Assembly (NCBI GenBank): GCA_017305135.1
Contig: JAFKNA010000011.1
Span: 54,326-118,325 of the forward strand
DNA from: Lysobacterales bacterium
GTDB lineage: Bacteria; Pseudomonadota; Gammaproteobacteria; Xanthomonadales; Rhodanobacteraceae
Length of the DNA: 64,000 bases
Reading direction: 5' to 3'
In this document: positions 39,278 through 47,627 of the stretch, piece by piece
Position numbering within the stretch: position 1 is the first letter of the stretch
Layout: each line of letters opens with the position of its first letter
Position numbers and translations under genes: made by a program
The notes under the pieces: generated by a model
Seen by the model: only the letters and a program-made list of their open reading frames with translations
Database searches by the model: none
What the model was told of the DNA's origin: nothing

Positions 39278-39503
39278 GCAGGAGCGCGCTCGTGCAATGG
39301 CGCGGACGCGGTTTTCGAGGTTCGGTCGCGCGCGAGCGCGCTCCTACGGATATCGCCGACGCGGATCCGCCGCTGTGCGGCTTGATCCGCCCTATGGGTC
39401 TGACGTCCCGCCCGCAGGCGGGCCAGAGGCCCGCGGTCCGCAGGCATCACACCTTTTCAGAGGCGTCCCGCCCGCAGGCGGGCTGGGGGCCCGCGGTCCG
39501 CAG
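39278..39503. repeat. TAGGAGCGCGC inverted pair plus 40-bp direct repeat
   Basis: GCAGGAGCGCGCTCGTGC at 39278 and the inverse GGTCGCGCGCGAGCGCGCTC at 39324 form a pair of the TAGGAGCGC family. A 40-nt direct repeat follows. It begins CGTCCCGCCCGCAGGCGGGC and ends GCCCGCGGTCCGCAG, at 39404-39443 and 39464-39503 (60 nt apart), with only a few differences. Both repeat copies contain a CCCGC..GCGGG palindrome. No gene is apparent in 39241-39514. Confidence 0.7.
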
Positions 39504-39514
39504 ATGGCCGGCGC

Positions 39515-40228
39515 TCAGGCGCCGAGCAGACGCACCTTGCCGCTGGCCAGGTCGTATTCGGCACCGACCACCCTGGCGCGGCCGGCCTGCACCGCAGTCG
39601 CGAGCAGCGGCTGCGCGGCGGCCACGCGCGCCACGTTGTGCTCCACGTTGGCGGCGATCGCGCGTTCCAGCAGCTTGTCGCCGCCAGCCTTCACGACCGG
39701 TTCGATGCCGCGTTGCAGGGCATCGGTGATGTCCCAGATGTGGCCAGGCAGGGCCTGCGGTTTCTGGATTTCCTGGATGGTGGCCTTGACCGCGCCGCAG
39801 TTGGAATGGCCGAGCACCATCACCAGCGGCGTACCGAGTACCGCGACGCCGTATTCCAGGCTCGCCAGCACGTCCTGGTTGAGGTAATTGCCGGCCACCC
39901 GCACCACGAACAGATCGCCCGGCGCCTGGTCGAACAGCAGTTCCGGCGCGACGCGCGAATCGGCGCAGCTCAGGATGGCGGCGATCGGGTGCTGCGCCTC
40001 CGCGCGCGCCGCGCGTCCGGCGGAAAAGTCCCGCTGCACCGGCTTGCCGGCCGCATAGCGCGCGTTGCCGGCCATGAGTCGATCAAGCGCGGCCTGCGGC
40101 GTGATGGCGTTCTGCGGTTCCGCGTCGGCCAGCGCATGGCGCAGCGGGGCGAGCAGGGACAAGGCCACGATGCCGCTGCCGGCATGCGACAGGAAACGGC
40201 GACGCGAAGGACGATGGCTTGTTTGCAC
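39515..40228 (-). CDS. Tat-exported beta-class carbonic anhydrase
   Basis: Carbonic anhydrase interconverts CO2 and bicarbonate. The 237-residue product starts at a GTG (VQTSHRPSRRRFLSHAGSGIVALSLL), with GGAGGGAG as Shine-Dalgarno and a twin-arginine signal SRRRFL, so it is exported folded. The zinc ligands of beta-class enzymes are present: AAILSCADSRVAPELLFDQ (Cys, Asp, Arg) and VLGHSNCGAVKA (His, Cys). The family usually lacks a signal, but exported beta-CAs exist in proteobacteria. The longer frame up to 40357 has no hydrophobic start and is rejected. Confidence 0.9.
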   Translation of the reverse strand: MQTSHRPSRRRFLSHAGSGIVALSLLAPLRHALADAEPQNAITPQAALDRLMAGNARYAAGKPVQRDFSAGRAARAEAQHPIAAILSCADSRVAPELLFDQAPGDLFVVRVAGNYLNQDVLASLEYGVAVLGTPLVMVLGHSNCGAVKATIQEIQKPQALPGHIWDITDALQRGIEPVVKAGGDKLLERAIAANVEHNVARVAAAQPLLATAVQAGRARVVGAEYDLASGKVRLLGA

Positions 40229-40442
40229 GGTGACTCCCTCCAGTACTGCCGTGAATGGAGCCGGAGCGAGGTTCCGGCGGGCGGATCGGACGTGCGCCGC
40301 TGCGATTCCAACCGCGGCGGCCGCGTGCCGCACGATAGCACCCTCCGGACTGCGCACGTGCGCGTCGAGCGGCTGCCGGCAGGAGTCTGCCGGGCCTGCT
40401 GCAGAAAAGTGGCCGACGCTCGCGCTTTGCGGGTGATGCCGC

Positions 40443-41168
40443 TCAGCGCGCGTCGAGCAGCGCCGCCTCGACCAGCACGTCGACGCCGCCCGGCGCGCGG
40501 ATCGCGGCGGCGGGAAGATCGGCGCCGCTGCGCCAGCGCCGCACGGCGTCGTGCTTGGCTGCGCCTTCGACCAGGAACAGCACCTCGCGGGCGCGCGACA
40601 GGCGATGCGCGCTCAAGGATACGCGCTCGGGCGGCGGCTTCGGCGCGCCGGAAACGGCCAGCACGTCCGGCGAGCCCGTGGCGGTGCCCCAGTCCTGGCC
40701 GGGGAAGAGGCTGGCGGTGTGGCCGTCCTCACCGAGGCCGAGCAGCACCAGGTCGAAATCGCCGACGCCGGCCAGCGCGTCCGCATAGTCGGCGGCGGCG
40801 CGCACGGCGCCGCGTTCGGCGGGGATGACATGCACCTGCCCGGCGGGGATCGGCACCTCGGCCAGCCAGGCGTCGGCGGCCATGCGGCTGTTGCGGCCGG
40901 GATCATCGTGCGGCAGGCAGCGCTCGTCGCCGAACCATACGTGCCAGCGGCTCCAGTCCGTGTCGGCCCCGCGCAGCAGCGCATAGGCCGCGCGCGGCGT
41001 GTTGCCGCCGGCGAGCACCAGGTGGAAGTGGTCGTGGTCGGTGATCGCATTCTCGGCGACGGCAAGGATGCGCTCGGCTGCCACCCGCGGCAGGCGGGCG
41101 GCATCGGCCAGCGGATGCCAGCGCACGAGGTCGTCGGCGGAATTGCGTGCACGGGCGGGCATGGTCAT
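40443..41168 (-). CDS. pgl: 6-phosphogluconolactonase
   Basis: Pgl hydrolyses 6-phosphogluconolactone, the product of Zwf. The 241-residue protein shows the DevB/Pgl motifs FHLVLAGGNTPRAAYALLRG, WHVWFGDERCLPHDDPGRNSRMAADAWL, FDLVLLGLGEDGHTASLFPG and RVSLSAHRLSRAREVLFLVEGAAK. ATG 41168 overlaps the gnd stop by 4 nt; an in-frame ATG at 41162 is an alternative. It is coupled to gnd, so steps 2 and 3 of the oxidative branch are co-expressed, about 17 kb from zwf. Confidence 0.95.
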   Translation of the reverse strand: MTMPARARNSADDLVRWHPLADAARLPRVAAERILAVAENAITDHDHFHLVLAGGNTPRAAYALLRGADTDWSRWHVWFGDERCLPHDDPGRNSRMAADAWLAEVPIPAGQVHVIPAERGAVRAAADYADALAGVGDFDLVLLGLGEDGHTASLFPGQDWGTATGSPDVLAVSGAPKPPPERVSLSAHRLSRAREVLFLVEGAAKHDAVRRWRSGADLPAAAIRAPGGVDVLVEAALLDAR

Positions 41169-42070
41169 TCCTTCCTGATCGGATGCCCGCCAAACTCGTT
41201 GCGCATGGCGGCGAGCAGCTTGTCGGAGAACGAATCCGCATCGCGCGAACGCAGGCGCTCGATCAGCGCAGCGGTGATGATGGGCGCGGGCACGTCGAGG
41301 TCGATGGCTTCGGCCACCGTCCAGCGGCCTTCGCCCGAATCCACGACGTAGGGAGCGATGCCATCCATGCCGGGGTTCTTGCCGAGCGCATCGGCGGTGA
41401 GGTCGAGCAGCCAGGAGCGGACCACGCTGCCGAAGCGCCAGATCTCGGCGATCTGGTGCAGGTCGAGCCTGAAGTCGGCCTTGTGCTTCATGATCGAGAA
41501 GCCCTCGGCATAGGCCTGCATCAGGCCGTACTCGATGCCGTTGTGCACCATCTTGGTGAAGTGGCCGGCGCCGACCGGGCCGACGTGGCCCCAGCCGGTG
41601 TCCTTGCCAGGCGCCAGCGTCTCGAAGATCGGGCGCAGGCGCTCCACGGTTTCATCGTCGCCGCCGACCATCATGCTGTAGCCCTGGGCGAGGCCCCACA
41701 CGCCGCCGCTGGTGCCGCAGTCGACGAAGTGGATGCCCTTCGCCGCCGCCGCGCTGGCACTGGCCAGGGTATGCCTGTAGTTGGAATTGCCGCCATCGAT
41801 GATGGTGTCGCCGGCAGCCAGCCGCGTGAGCAGGCCGTTGACGGTGTCCTCGGTGATCCTGCCGCTCGGCACCATCATCCAGAGGATGCGCGGCGCGGCG
41901 AGCCGCCCGACCAGTTCGTCGAGGCTCGCGACCGTGCCGATGCCGGATCGTTCGGCGGCGTTGCGCGCATCGGGGTCCGGATCGAAGCCGGTCACCCGGT
42001 GCCCGCCGCGCCCCAGGCGCTCGGCCATGTTGGCGCCCATGCGACCGAGGCCGATCATGCCAAGTTCCAT
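41165..42070 (-). CDS. gnd: 6-phosphogluconate dehydrogenase, decarboxylating (short type)
   Basis: Gnd converts 6-phosphogluconate to ribulose-5-phosphate and CO2. The 301-residue protein is of the short GndA/YqeC type. It begins MELGMIGLGRMGANMAERLGRGGHRVTGFDPDPDA, with the dinucleotide motif, then WMMVPSG, TIIDGGNSNYRHT, the catalytic region HFVDCGTSGGVWGLAQGYSMMVGG and HFTKMVHNGIEYGLMQAYAEGF. The aspartate after FD in the nucleotide fold is more typical of NAD than NADP preference, which is inference. ATG 42070 starts the domain exactly. Confidence 0.95.
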   Translation of the reverse strand: MELGMIGLGRMGANMAERLGRGGHRVTGFDPDPDARNAAERSGIGTVASLDELVGRLAAPRILWMMVPSGRITEDTVNGLLTRLAAGDTIIDGGNSNYRHTLASASAAAAKGIHFVDCGTSGGVWGLAQGYSMMVGGDDETVERLRPIFETLAPGKDTGWGHVGPVGAGHFTKMVHNGIEYGLMQAYAEGFSIMKHKADFRLDLHQIAEIWRFGSVVRSWLLDLTADALGKNPGMDGIAPYVVDSGEGRWTVAEAIDLDVPAPIITAALIERLRSRDADSFSDKLLAAMRNEFGGHPIRKE

Positions 42071-42113
42071 GTCCTCGCTCCTGTGCCGGAAAGGGAAGGG
42101 CGGCGCGGTTCTT

Positions 42114-43436
42114 TCAGGCAGGCGGCGCGTCGCCGGCGCCGAGCCAGCCACCGAAAAAGCCTGCCCGCCGCAGGCCGGCGACGATGTGCGGGCATCCCTG
42201 CATCAGCCGCCAGGGCATTCCGCCCAGATGGTTCTCGATCATCAGCATGATGGGGCCGAGATTGAGGCCGTAGTGCCAGGGCGAAATCCATCCGACGGGC
42301 GAGTCGGGCACGCCATCGAAGGTCGCGTTGAAGGTGGCCTTGAAGCCGTAGCGGTGCTGGTCGTGCAGGTGCAGGGTATTCACGAAGTGATGAATCGTGG
42401 GTAACACCACCTCCGGCGCGAAAGGCAGGGAGGCGACCACCGCCCACGGCGCCAGCGTGCCGTCATCCAGCCCCCAGGGCGCGCCACGCCCCTCGTAGTC
42501 GTAGAAGCGCCGCTCGACGCCGTCGATGCGGCGCACCGTGGGCCCGGGGCCATCGCTCGCGGTAATGCCCCAGCAATGCCCGCAATAGCCCTTGAAGCCG
42601 CCCGGGTTGTCGATCGCGTAGCGCTGCTGGGCGAGCGTGGCGCGGCGGCTGTTCTCGAAGTAGTCGATGCCCTTGCCGCGCATGTAGTCGTCCTGGATGC
42701 CGCGGAAATCGATCCACGCGTGCGAAAGCTGGTGCGTGAACAACGGCCCCGAATAGAGGTAATCCAGGCCGTAGGCGTGCTTCCACTCGTAGGTGGAGGT
42801 CCAGGCCTGCCAGGCGCTGGCGGGCACCGCGTGCTCGGGCGCGGCGAGCGCGAGCACGTAGAGCAGCATGGCTTCGTCGTAGCCCTGCCAGCAATAGGCG
42901 ATGAAGCCGCTCTCGGGGCGCCAGCCGTGGCGCAGCGTGCCCCTGGTGTCCTGCAGCCAGCCCCAGTCGGCGCGGCGGTAGAGCAGTTCGGCGAGCTCCC
43001 GGATCTCGCGCTCGGCAGCCGTGTCCGCGGCGAAATAGGCCGCCGCCGAAAGCATGCCGGCGAACAGGAAGGCGCTGTCGACGGAGGACAGTTCGCAGTT
43101 CCAGGCGCGCCGTCCGGTGTCGAAGTCGAGGAAGTGGTAGTAGAGGCCGCGGTAGCCGGTGGCGCCAGGCGACTCGCCCTGCTCGCTGTCGCGGAAGAAG
43201 CGCAGGCAGGCGAGCGTGCGCGCGATGGCGTGGTCGCGCCCGATCCAGCCGCGCTCGACGGCCATCGGCCAGGCGGCCAACGCCAGCCCGGTGGCGGCGA
43301 TGCTGGCCGGCCAGTCCGGCGCGGTCTTGTCGCGCACCAGGCCGTTGCGGAGATTGGTCTCGTTCGCGAAATACGAGAAGGCCCGTCGCTCGACGTGGCG
43401 CAGGCGCTGCTCGTCGCGGACGCTTGGGCTCGGCAT
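42114..43436 (-). CDS. Glucoamylase-like family protein (GH144-type beta-1,2-glucanase candidate)
   Basis: The 440-residue product has the PF10091-type alpha/alpha barrel: RAFSYFANETNLRNGLVRDKTA, PASIAATGLALAAWPMAVERGW, SSVDSAFLFAGMLSAAAYF, RPESGFIAYCWQGYDEAMLLYVLALA, GPLFTHQLSHAWIDFRGIQDDYM and SPVGWISPWHYGLNLGPIMLMIENH. GH144 endo-beta-1,2-glucanases and other oligosaccharide hydrolases share this fold. No signal peptide is visible, implying cytosolic action on imported or periplasmic-derived glucan. It sits 43 nt upstream of gnd on the same strand, so a link to glucose supply is plausible. Exact specificity is not determined. Confidence 0.85.
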   Translation of the reverse strand: MPSPSVRDEQRLRHVERRAFSYFANETNLRNGLVRDKTAPDWPASIAATGLALAAWPMAVERGWIGRDHAIARTLACLRFFRDSEQGESPGATGYRGLYYHFLDFDTGRRAWNCELSSVDSAFLFAGMLSAAAYFAADTAAEREIRELAELLYRRADWGWLQDTRGTLRHGWRPESGFIAYCWQGYDEAMLLYVLALAAPEHAVPASAWQAWTSTYEWKHAYGLDYLYSGPLFTHQLSHAWIDFRGIQDDYMRGKGIDYFENSRRATLAQQRYAIDNPGGFKGYCGHCWGITASDGPGPTVRRIDGVERRFYDYEGRGAPWGLDDGTLAPWAVVASLPFAPEVVLPTIHHFVNTLHLHDQHRYGFKATFNATFDGVPDSPVGWISPWHYGLNLGPIMLMIENHLGGMPWRLMQGCPHIVAGLRRAGFFGGWLGAGDAPPA

Positions 43437-43541
43437 GGTTCCGGCGACACCGTGGATGTCGCCACCATACCCCAGCCGGTCGCGGTGTTCCGCGCTGGTC
43501 GCCGTTGCCGGCAGGTTCCTGTTCAGACGCCTACGAACCCT

Positions 43542-43976
43542 TCAACCGCGCCGTCGCCCGATCGTCCACCAGGCGGCGCAGGCCGCTGCCAGCGCGGTGA
43601 CGGCCAGCGGCCATCCGTGCAGCCTTGTCAGGGCGATGTCGAGGGTCATGGCGACGCCCGTCTCGCGCATGGCCTGCCCGACCGGCAGTCCGAACAGGCC
43701 CGAAATGTCCATGACCGCGCGCAGGCTGAAGGCATAGAGGGTGGCAACGGCGACGCAGGCCACCGCCGCCACGGGTCCGAGCCAATGCCGGGCGTAGCCA
43801 TGCGCGCGCAGGATCCACGCCGAGATCGCCGCCACCGCGAATGCCAGCGCCACCAGGTCGCGTCGGAACCAGAGGGCCAGCAGGCACCACACCGCACCCG
43901 CCGCGAGGGCGGCCATCAAGGCGGTCGCAAGGCCCATCGCACGGGGGCGGGAGCGTGCGGCAGGGAGGCGGGCCAT
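43542..43976 (-). CDS. Integral membrane protein of unknown function
   Basis: The 144-residue product from ATG 43976 (MARLPAARSRPRAMG) has four hydrophobic helices: ALMAALAAGAVWCLLALWF, LVALAFAVAAISAWILRA, LGPVAAVACVAVATLYAFSLRA and PLAVTALAAACAAWWTIG. It has no recognised motif. The frame extends upstream to 44108 through a TAGGAGCGC-type repeat, so the shorter start is preferred. GC3 and codon use look like the core genome. Confidence 0.6.
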   Translation of the reverse strand: MARLPAARSRPRAMGLATALMAALAAGAVWCLLALWFRRDLVALAFAVAAISAWILRAHGYARHWLGPVAAVACVAVATLYAFSLRAVMDISGLFGLPVGQAMRETGVAMTLDIALTRLHGWPLAVTALAAACAAWWTIGRRRG

Positions 43977-44070
43977 CGGCGGTTCCGGCAGCGGGCGCCG
44001 GTGGCGCGCGAAGCGCCCGATGATAGCCGCATCGCGGGTCGGCGCTGCGTCGACCCGCGATGCGCCCGGC

Positions 44071-44184
44071 TGCAGGCGCGCACCTGGGCGCGACCGGCGC
44101 TGCGTCATGATCGCAGCGCCCCGGTCGCGCGCAAGCGCGCAACAGCATCCCGGCTAACCGCAGGGGCGCACCTTGTGTGCGACC
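44071..44184. repeat. Three TAGGAGCGCAC-type repeats, one inverted
   Basis: GCAGGCGCGCACCTGGGCGC at 44071, the inverse CCGGTCGCGCGCAAGCGCGC at 44121 and CAGGGGCGCACCTTGTGTGC at 44161 are members of the family described at 16.46 kb. They lie between the 3' end of the secreted repeat-protein gene and the membrane-protein gene. Confidence 0.7.
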
Positions 44185-44200
44185 CCACGCCGGCTCGCCA

Positions 44201-46915
44201 CTACTCGAAGCCGTTGGCGAAGATGCGGTCGTCCACGACCTCCACCGCGCCGATGTCGCAGCGCGTGCCCTGCGGCCGCGAGATGCCGCGCTGGTCGGTC
44301 TCCGCGCAGATGTCATCCGCGGCGGCATCGATCGCCGGGCTCTCGACTGCCGGCATCAGAGTTGGCCCGACGCCGCCGTTGTCGGCCAAGGGAGCGAGCA
44401 GCGGGTCGAGGTCGCGCACGTCGGGGCCGCAGATCGCGCCCGCCGGGCAGCCGCCGGCGATCAGGCTGGCACGGATGGTGGGCGTGGCGAACCAGTTGCA
44501 GATCTCCACATGGCTGCCGCCGCTGCATTCACCGGCGTCTTCCGGCAACGTGAACGTGCCGCCCCAGAGGATGACGTTGGTGAGGATCGGCTCGCTGGTG
44601 CCGTCAAAGCGGGCGTCGTTGTGCATCGAGGCGGCGGTGAAGCGATCGATGTTGCCGTGGAAGGTGACATGGTTCAGCAGCGGGCTGCTGGTGCCGTTGG
44701 TGCTGGCTCCGTTGTACATCGCCATGCCCCAGTTGCCGGAGAAGGTGACGTTGATCAGCGCGGGGCTGCTGTCGCCGCCGTTCTCGCCACCGTTGTACAT
44801 GCCACCACCCCCGTAATTGGCGGCGTTGTTGCGGAAGGTGACGTTGACCAGGGTCGGACTGGCGCGACCGCCGTTGCTCCCCGCGTTGTAGATGCCGCCG
44901 CCCATGTCGCCGCTGTTGGCGCTGAACAGCAGGTTGCGCAGGGTCGGGCTGCACTCGTTGCCGGGGCCACTGCCGTCGCAGTGCAGGCCGGCACCAAAGG
45001 CGTCGAATGCGGCACCGGTGATCGCGAACCCGTCGAGCACGGTGTTCGCGCTGATGCTGCCAGCGGCAGTGGTGCCGTCCATCGACACGATGCGCTGGCT
45101 GTTGCTGCCGCGCCGGTCGGTCCTTTCGACCACGATGCCATCGGCGTCGGTGACGTCGTCGCGGCCGATGTCGCCCGAGAGCACGGTGCGGTGGGCCGCC
45201 GGGTCGCGCTGGTCCAGGTGCATTTCGGTGCCGGCGAAGCCGCCATAGACGCGCTGGCCGGGGCGGATATCGAAGCTGATCGTGGTGTCGGTGCCATCGG
45301 TCGGCGTGTAGATGCCCTTGGCGACGCGGATCTCGCCGCAACCGGCGTTGGCGAGCGCGTCCTGCAGGCGGGTGTAGGCGTTGGCCCAGCTGCTACCGGT
45401 GTTGCCGCCGCTTGCGTCGTGCTTCACGTGGCAGGCCGGTACTTCCACCTCCACCGCGCCGATGTCGCACTTCGTGCCCTGCGCGCGCGGCACGCCGCGC
45501 TGGTCGGCCAGCGGGCAGTAGGTGCTGGCCGCCGCGTTGATGGCGGGGCTCCCGGTGTTGGGCAGCAGGGTGCGCGAGAAGCCGCCGTTGTCGGCCAGCG
45601 CGCCGAGCGCCGGGTTGGCGGTGATGAGGCCGGAGCACTGCGCGCCAGTCGGACAGCCGCCCTGGACGAGGCTGTCGTGGATCTTCGGCGCCGCGCCCTG
45701 GTTGTGGATCTCGGGGCCGGCATTGTTCGCGCTGTCGCCCCACAGGATGGCGCCGTGCAGGATGGGACCTGCGTTGTCGGGATTGGCGCTGGAACCCGAA
45801 TTGAAGATCGCGCCGCCGCGCGCGGCGGCATTGCCGCTGAAGGTCACGTGCGCCAGCGTCATGCGCGTGTCACCCGTACTGCTGGCGTAGTTGTAGATCG
45901 CGCCGCCGTCGGAACTGGCGTTGTTGCCGGCGAAGGTCGCGTTGGCAAGATCGACGCGCGTCGTGCCGCTGCTGCTGGCGTCGTTGTACATGGCGCCACC
46001 ATAGGTCGCGCTGTTGCCGCTGAAGCCGACCCGGTCCAGCCGCGGGCTGCTGCGTCCCTGCTTGCCATTGTTGTAGATGGCGCCGCCTTCAGAGGCGGCG
46101 CGGTTGCCGGTGAACTCCGCATCCAGCAGTTCGGGGTCGGCGCGGCCGGCATTGCCGCCGTCGTTGTACATCGCGCCGCCGTCGCTGGCCTTGTTGCCGG
46201 CCAGGCGCACGCGGTTGAGCAGGGGCCGGCTGATGCCGCCGGACACGCCGAGGTTGTACATCGCGCCGCCGCCGCTGCCGGCGTAGTTGCCGCTGAACAG
46301 AACGTCGCGCAGCGTCGGGCTGCATTCCTGGCCGGTATTGACGGCACGGCACAGCAGGCCGCCGCCACGGTCGAAGCGGTCGGCCGAGCCGCCGTTGGCC
46401 CGTCCGGCGGTGATGACCACGCCGTCCAGCACGGTGCCGCGCGTGAGCGGCCCGCGCGCAGTGCCACCGTCCATCACCACCACGTGATAGCTGTTGCCGT
46501 GGCGCGCGCTGTCCGCGTCGGCAACGATGCCGTCGCCATCGGTGGTGTCGTTGTCGTCGATATCGCCGGAGAGCACGCTGCGGTGCGCCTGCGGGTCGCG
46601 CTGGTCGCGCAGCGACTCGGTGCCGTTGAAGCCGCCGTAGACGCGCACGCCGGCACGGACGACGAAGCTCTGCTTGCGCTCGTCCACGGTCGGATTGTTG
46701 ATGTTGGCCGGCAGCACCGGCTTGTAGAGGCCCTTGCGGATCCAGACTTCGTTGCAGGTGTCGTCGGCCAGCGCGGTTTGCAGCGCCATCGGCGACGCCC
46801 ACGAGGTGCCGCTGCCGTTGCCGTCGGGAGCGACACGGCACACCGCCGCCTCGGCCGCGGGCGCGGCCAGCAGGGTGAGCAGCGCGGTGGCGCGCAACAG
46901 GGTGGATGGGTTCAT
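44201..46915 (-). CDS. Large secreted, internally duplicated beta-helix-like protein with IFANGFE tail
   Basis: The 904-residue product has a signal peptide (residues 1-23, MNPSTLLRATALLTLLAAPAAEA). Each half (about 24-494 and 495-890) starts with a WAxAxTxLQxAL-type segment (GTSWASPMALQTALADDTC; GSSWANAYTRLQDALANAGC). Each then has VYGGFNGTES or VYGGFAGTEM, a run of short repeats of the form SGNxAxxGGAMYN-xG, an ADNGG(F/V) segment, and SPAIDAAA...DQRG...QGTxCDIGAVEV. These are right-handed beta-helix (PbH1/CSLREA-like) features. The extreme C-terminus DRIFANGFE resembles a tail found on many secreted proteins of this order. It is divergent from the sigma factor gene at 47064, with 148 nt between. 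Confidence 0.85.
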   Translation of the reverse strand: MNPSTLLRATALLTLLAAPAAEAAVCRVAPDGNGSGTSWASPMALQTALADDTCNEVWIRKGLYKPVLPANINNPTVDERKQSFVVRAGVRVYGGFNGTESLRDQRDPQAHRSVLSGDIDDNDTTDGDGIVADADSARHGNSYHVVVMDGGTARGPLTRGTVLDGVVITAGRANGGSADRFDRGGGLLCRAVNTGQECSPTLRDVLFSGNYAGSGGGAMYNLGVSGGISRPLLNRVRLAGNKASDGGAMYNDGGNAGRADPELLDAEFTGNRAASEGGAIYNNGKQGRSSPRLDRVGFSGNSATYGGAMYNDASSSGTTRVDLANATFAGNNASSDGGAIYNYASSTGDTRMTLAHVTFSGNAAARGGAIFNSGSSANPDNAGPILHGAILWGDSANNAGPEIHNQGAAPKIHDSLVQGGCPTGAQCSGLITANPALGALADNGGFSRTLLPNTGSPAINAAASTYCPLADQRGVPRAQGTKCDIGAVEVEVPACHVKHDASGGNTGSSWANAYTRLQDALANAGCGEIRVAKGIYTPTDGTDTTISFDIRPGQRVYGGFAGTEMHLDQRDPAAHRTVLSGDIGRDDVTDADGIVVERTDRRGSNSQRIVSMDGTTAAGSISANTVLDGFAITGAAFDAFGAGLHCDGSGPGNECSPTLRNLLFSANSGDMGGGIYNAGSNGGRASPTLVNVTFRNNAANYGGGGMYNGGENGGDSSPALINVTFSGNWGMAMYNGASTNGTSSPLLNHVTFHGNIDRFTAASMHNDARFDGTSEPILTNVILWGGTFTLPEDAGECSGGSHVEICNWFATPTIRASLIAGGCPAGAICGPDVRDLDPLLAPLADNGGVGPTLMPAVESPAIDAAADDICAETDQRGISRPQGTRCDIGAVEVVDDRIFANGFE

Positions 46916-47063
46916 GCTTTCCTCCGTGAGGGATGCTGATCTGGGACCTCTACTAACGCGAACCGGGGTGGAAAACCCCCACTTCGACCTCGCCACGCGT
47001 CGAAAACGTGACCGCGCGCACACCTGCGGCGCGGCGCGGATGCCGGCGCATTAGAATTGCGCC

Positions 47064-47627
47064 ATGGATGCTTCCAGGCCCGCGGACATCACCGTGCTGC
47101 TTTCCGAGTGGCGGCAGGGCGATCCGGTCGCGCTCGACGCACTGATGCGCCAGGTGTATGCGAACGTGCATTCGATCGCCGCGCGCTCGCTGCGGGCGAT
47201 GCCGGGCGCGACGCTGAGCGCCACCGACCTCGCCCACGAGGCGTTGCTGCGCCTCCTCGGCAGCGAGGTCGAGTGCGTCGACCGCCATCATTTCTTCCGC
47301 GTCGCCGCGCAGGCCACGCGCCAGGTGCTGATCGACGCCGCGCGCAAGCGCCTGGCCGCCAAGCGCGGTGGTGACGCGCCGCGGGTCGAGCTGGACGAGG
47401 CACGCCAGGTCGCCGCCAACGACGACGATGCGCGCCTCCTGCACGTCGACGAGGCCCTGCGCGACCTCGCCGTCCGCAACGCGCGGCATGCGCAGGTCAT
47501 CGAAATGGTCTATTTCGGCGGCCTCGACCGCGCCGAGGTGGCCGCCGCGCTCGGCCTTTCCGACACCACCGTGGACCGCGACCTGCGCCTGGCGAGGGCG
47601 TGGCTGAAGACCGCGCTCGCCTCATGA
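47064..47627 (+). CDS. ECF-type RNA polymerase sigma factor (TIGR02999-like)
   Basis: The 187-residue product has sigma-70 region 2 (LMRQVYANVHSIAARSLRAM, DLAHEALLRLLG, FFRVAAQATRQVLIDAARKRLAAKRGG) and region 4 (LAVRNARHAQVIEMVYFGGLDRAEVAAALGLSDTTVDRDLRLARAWLKTAL). The AxRxRxxxKR stretch and length match the planctomycete/xanthomonad-type ECF subfamily. Such sigma factors lack an anti-sigma gene and are regularly followed by a Ser/Thr kinase, as here with a 4-nt overlap. It likely senses an envelope condition through the kinase. Confidence 0.92.
   Translation: MDASRPADITVLLSEWRQGDPVALDALMRQVYANVHSIAARSLRAMPGATLSATDLAHEALLRLLGSEVECVDRHHFFRVAAQATRQVLIDAARKRLAAKRGGDAPRVELDEARQVAANDDDARLLHVDEALRDLAVRNARHAQVIEMVYFGGLDRAEVAAALGLSDTTVDRDLRLARAWLKTALAS

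Noticed and set aside
44177-46939. A 920-codon open frame on the plus strand opposite the secreted repeat protein.
   Set aside because: Its sequence is an Ala/Gly/Val/Arg-rich mirror of the antisense repeats, has no recognisable motif or start context, and the minus-strand gene has a signal peptide and conserved repeats.
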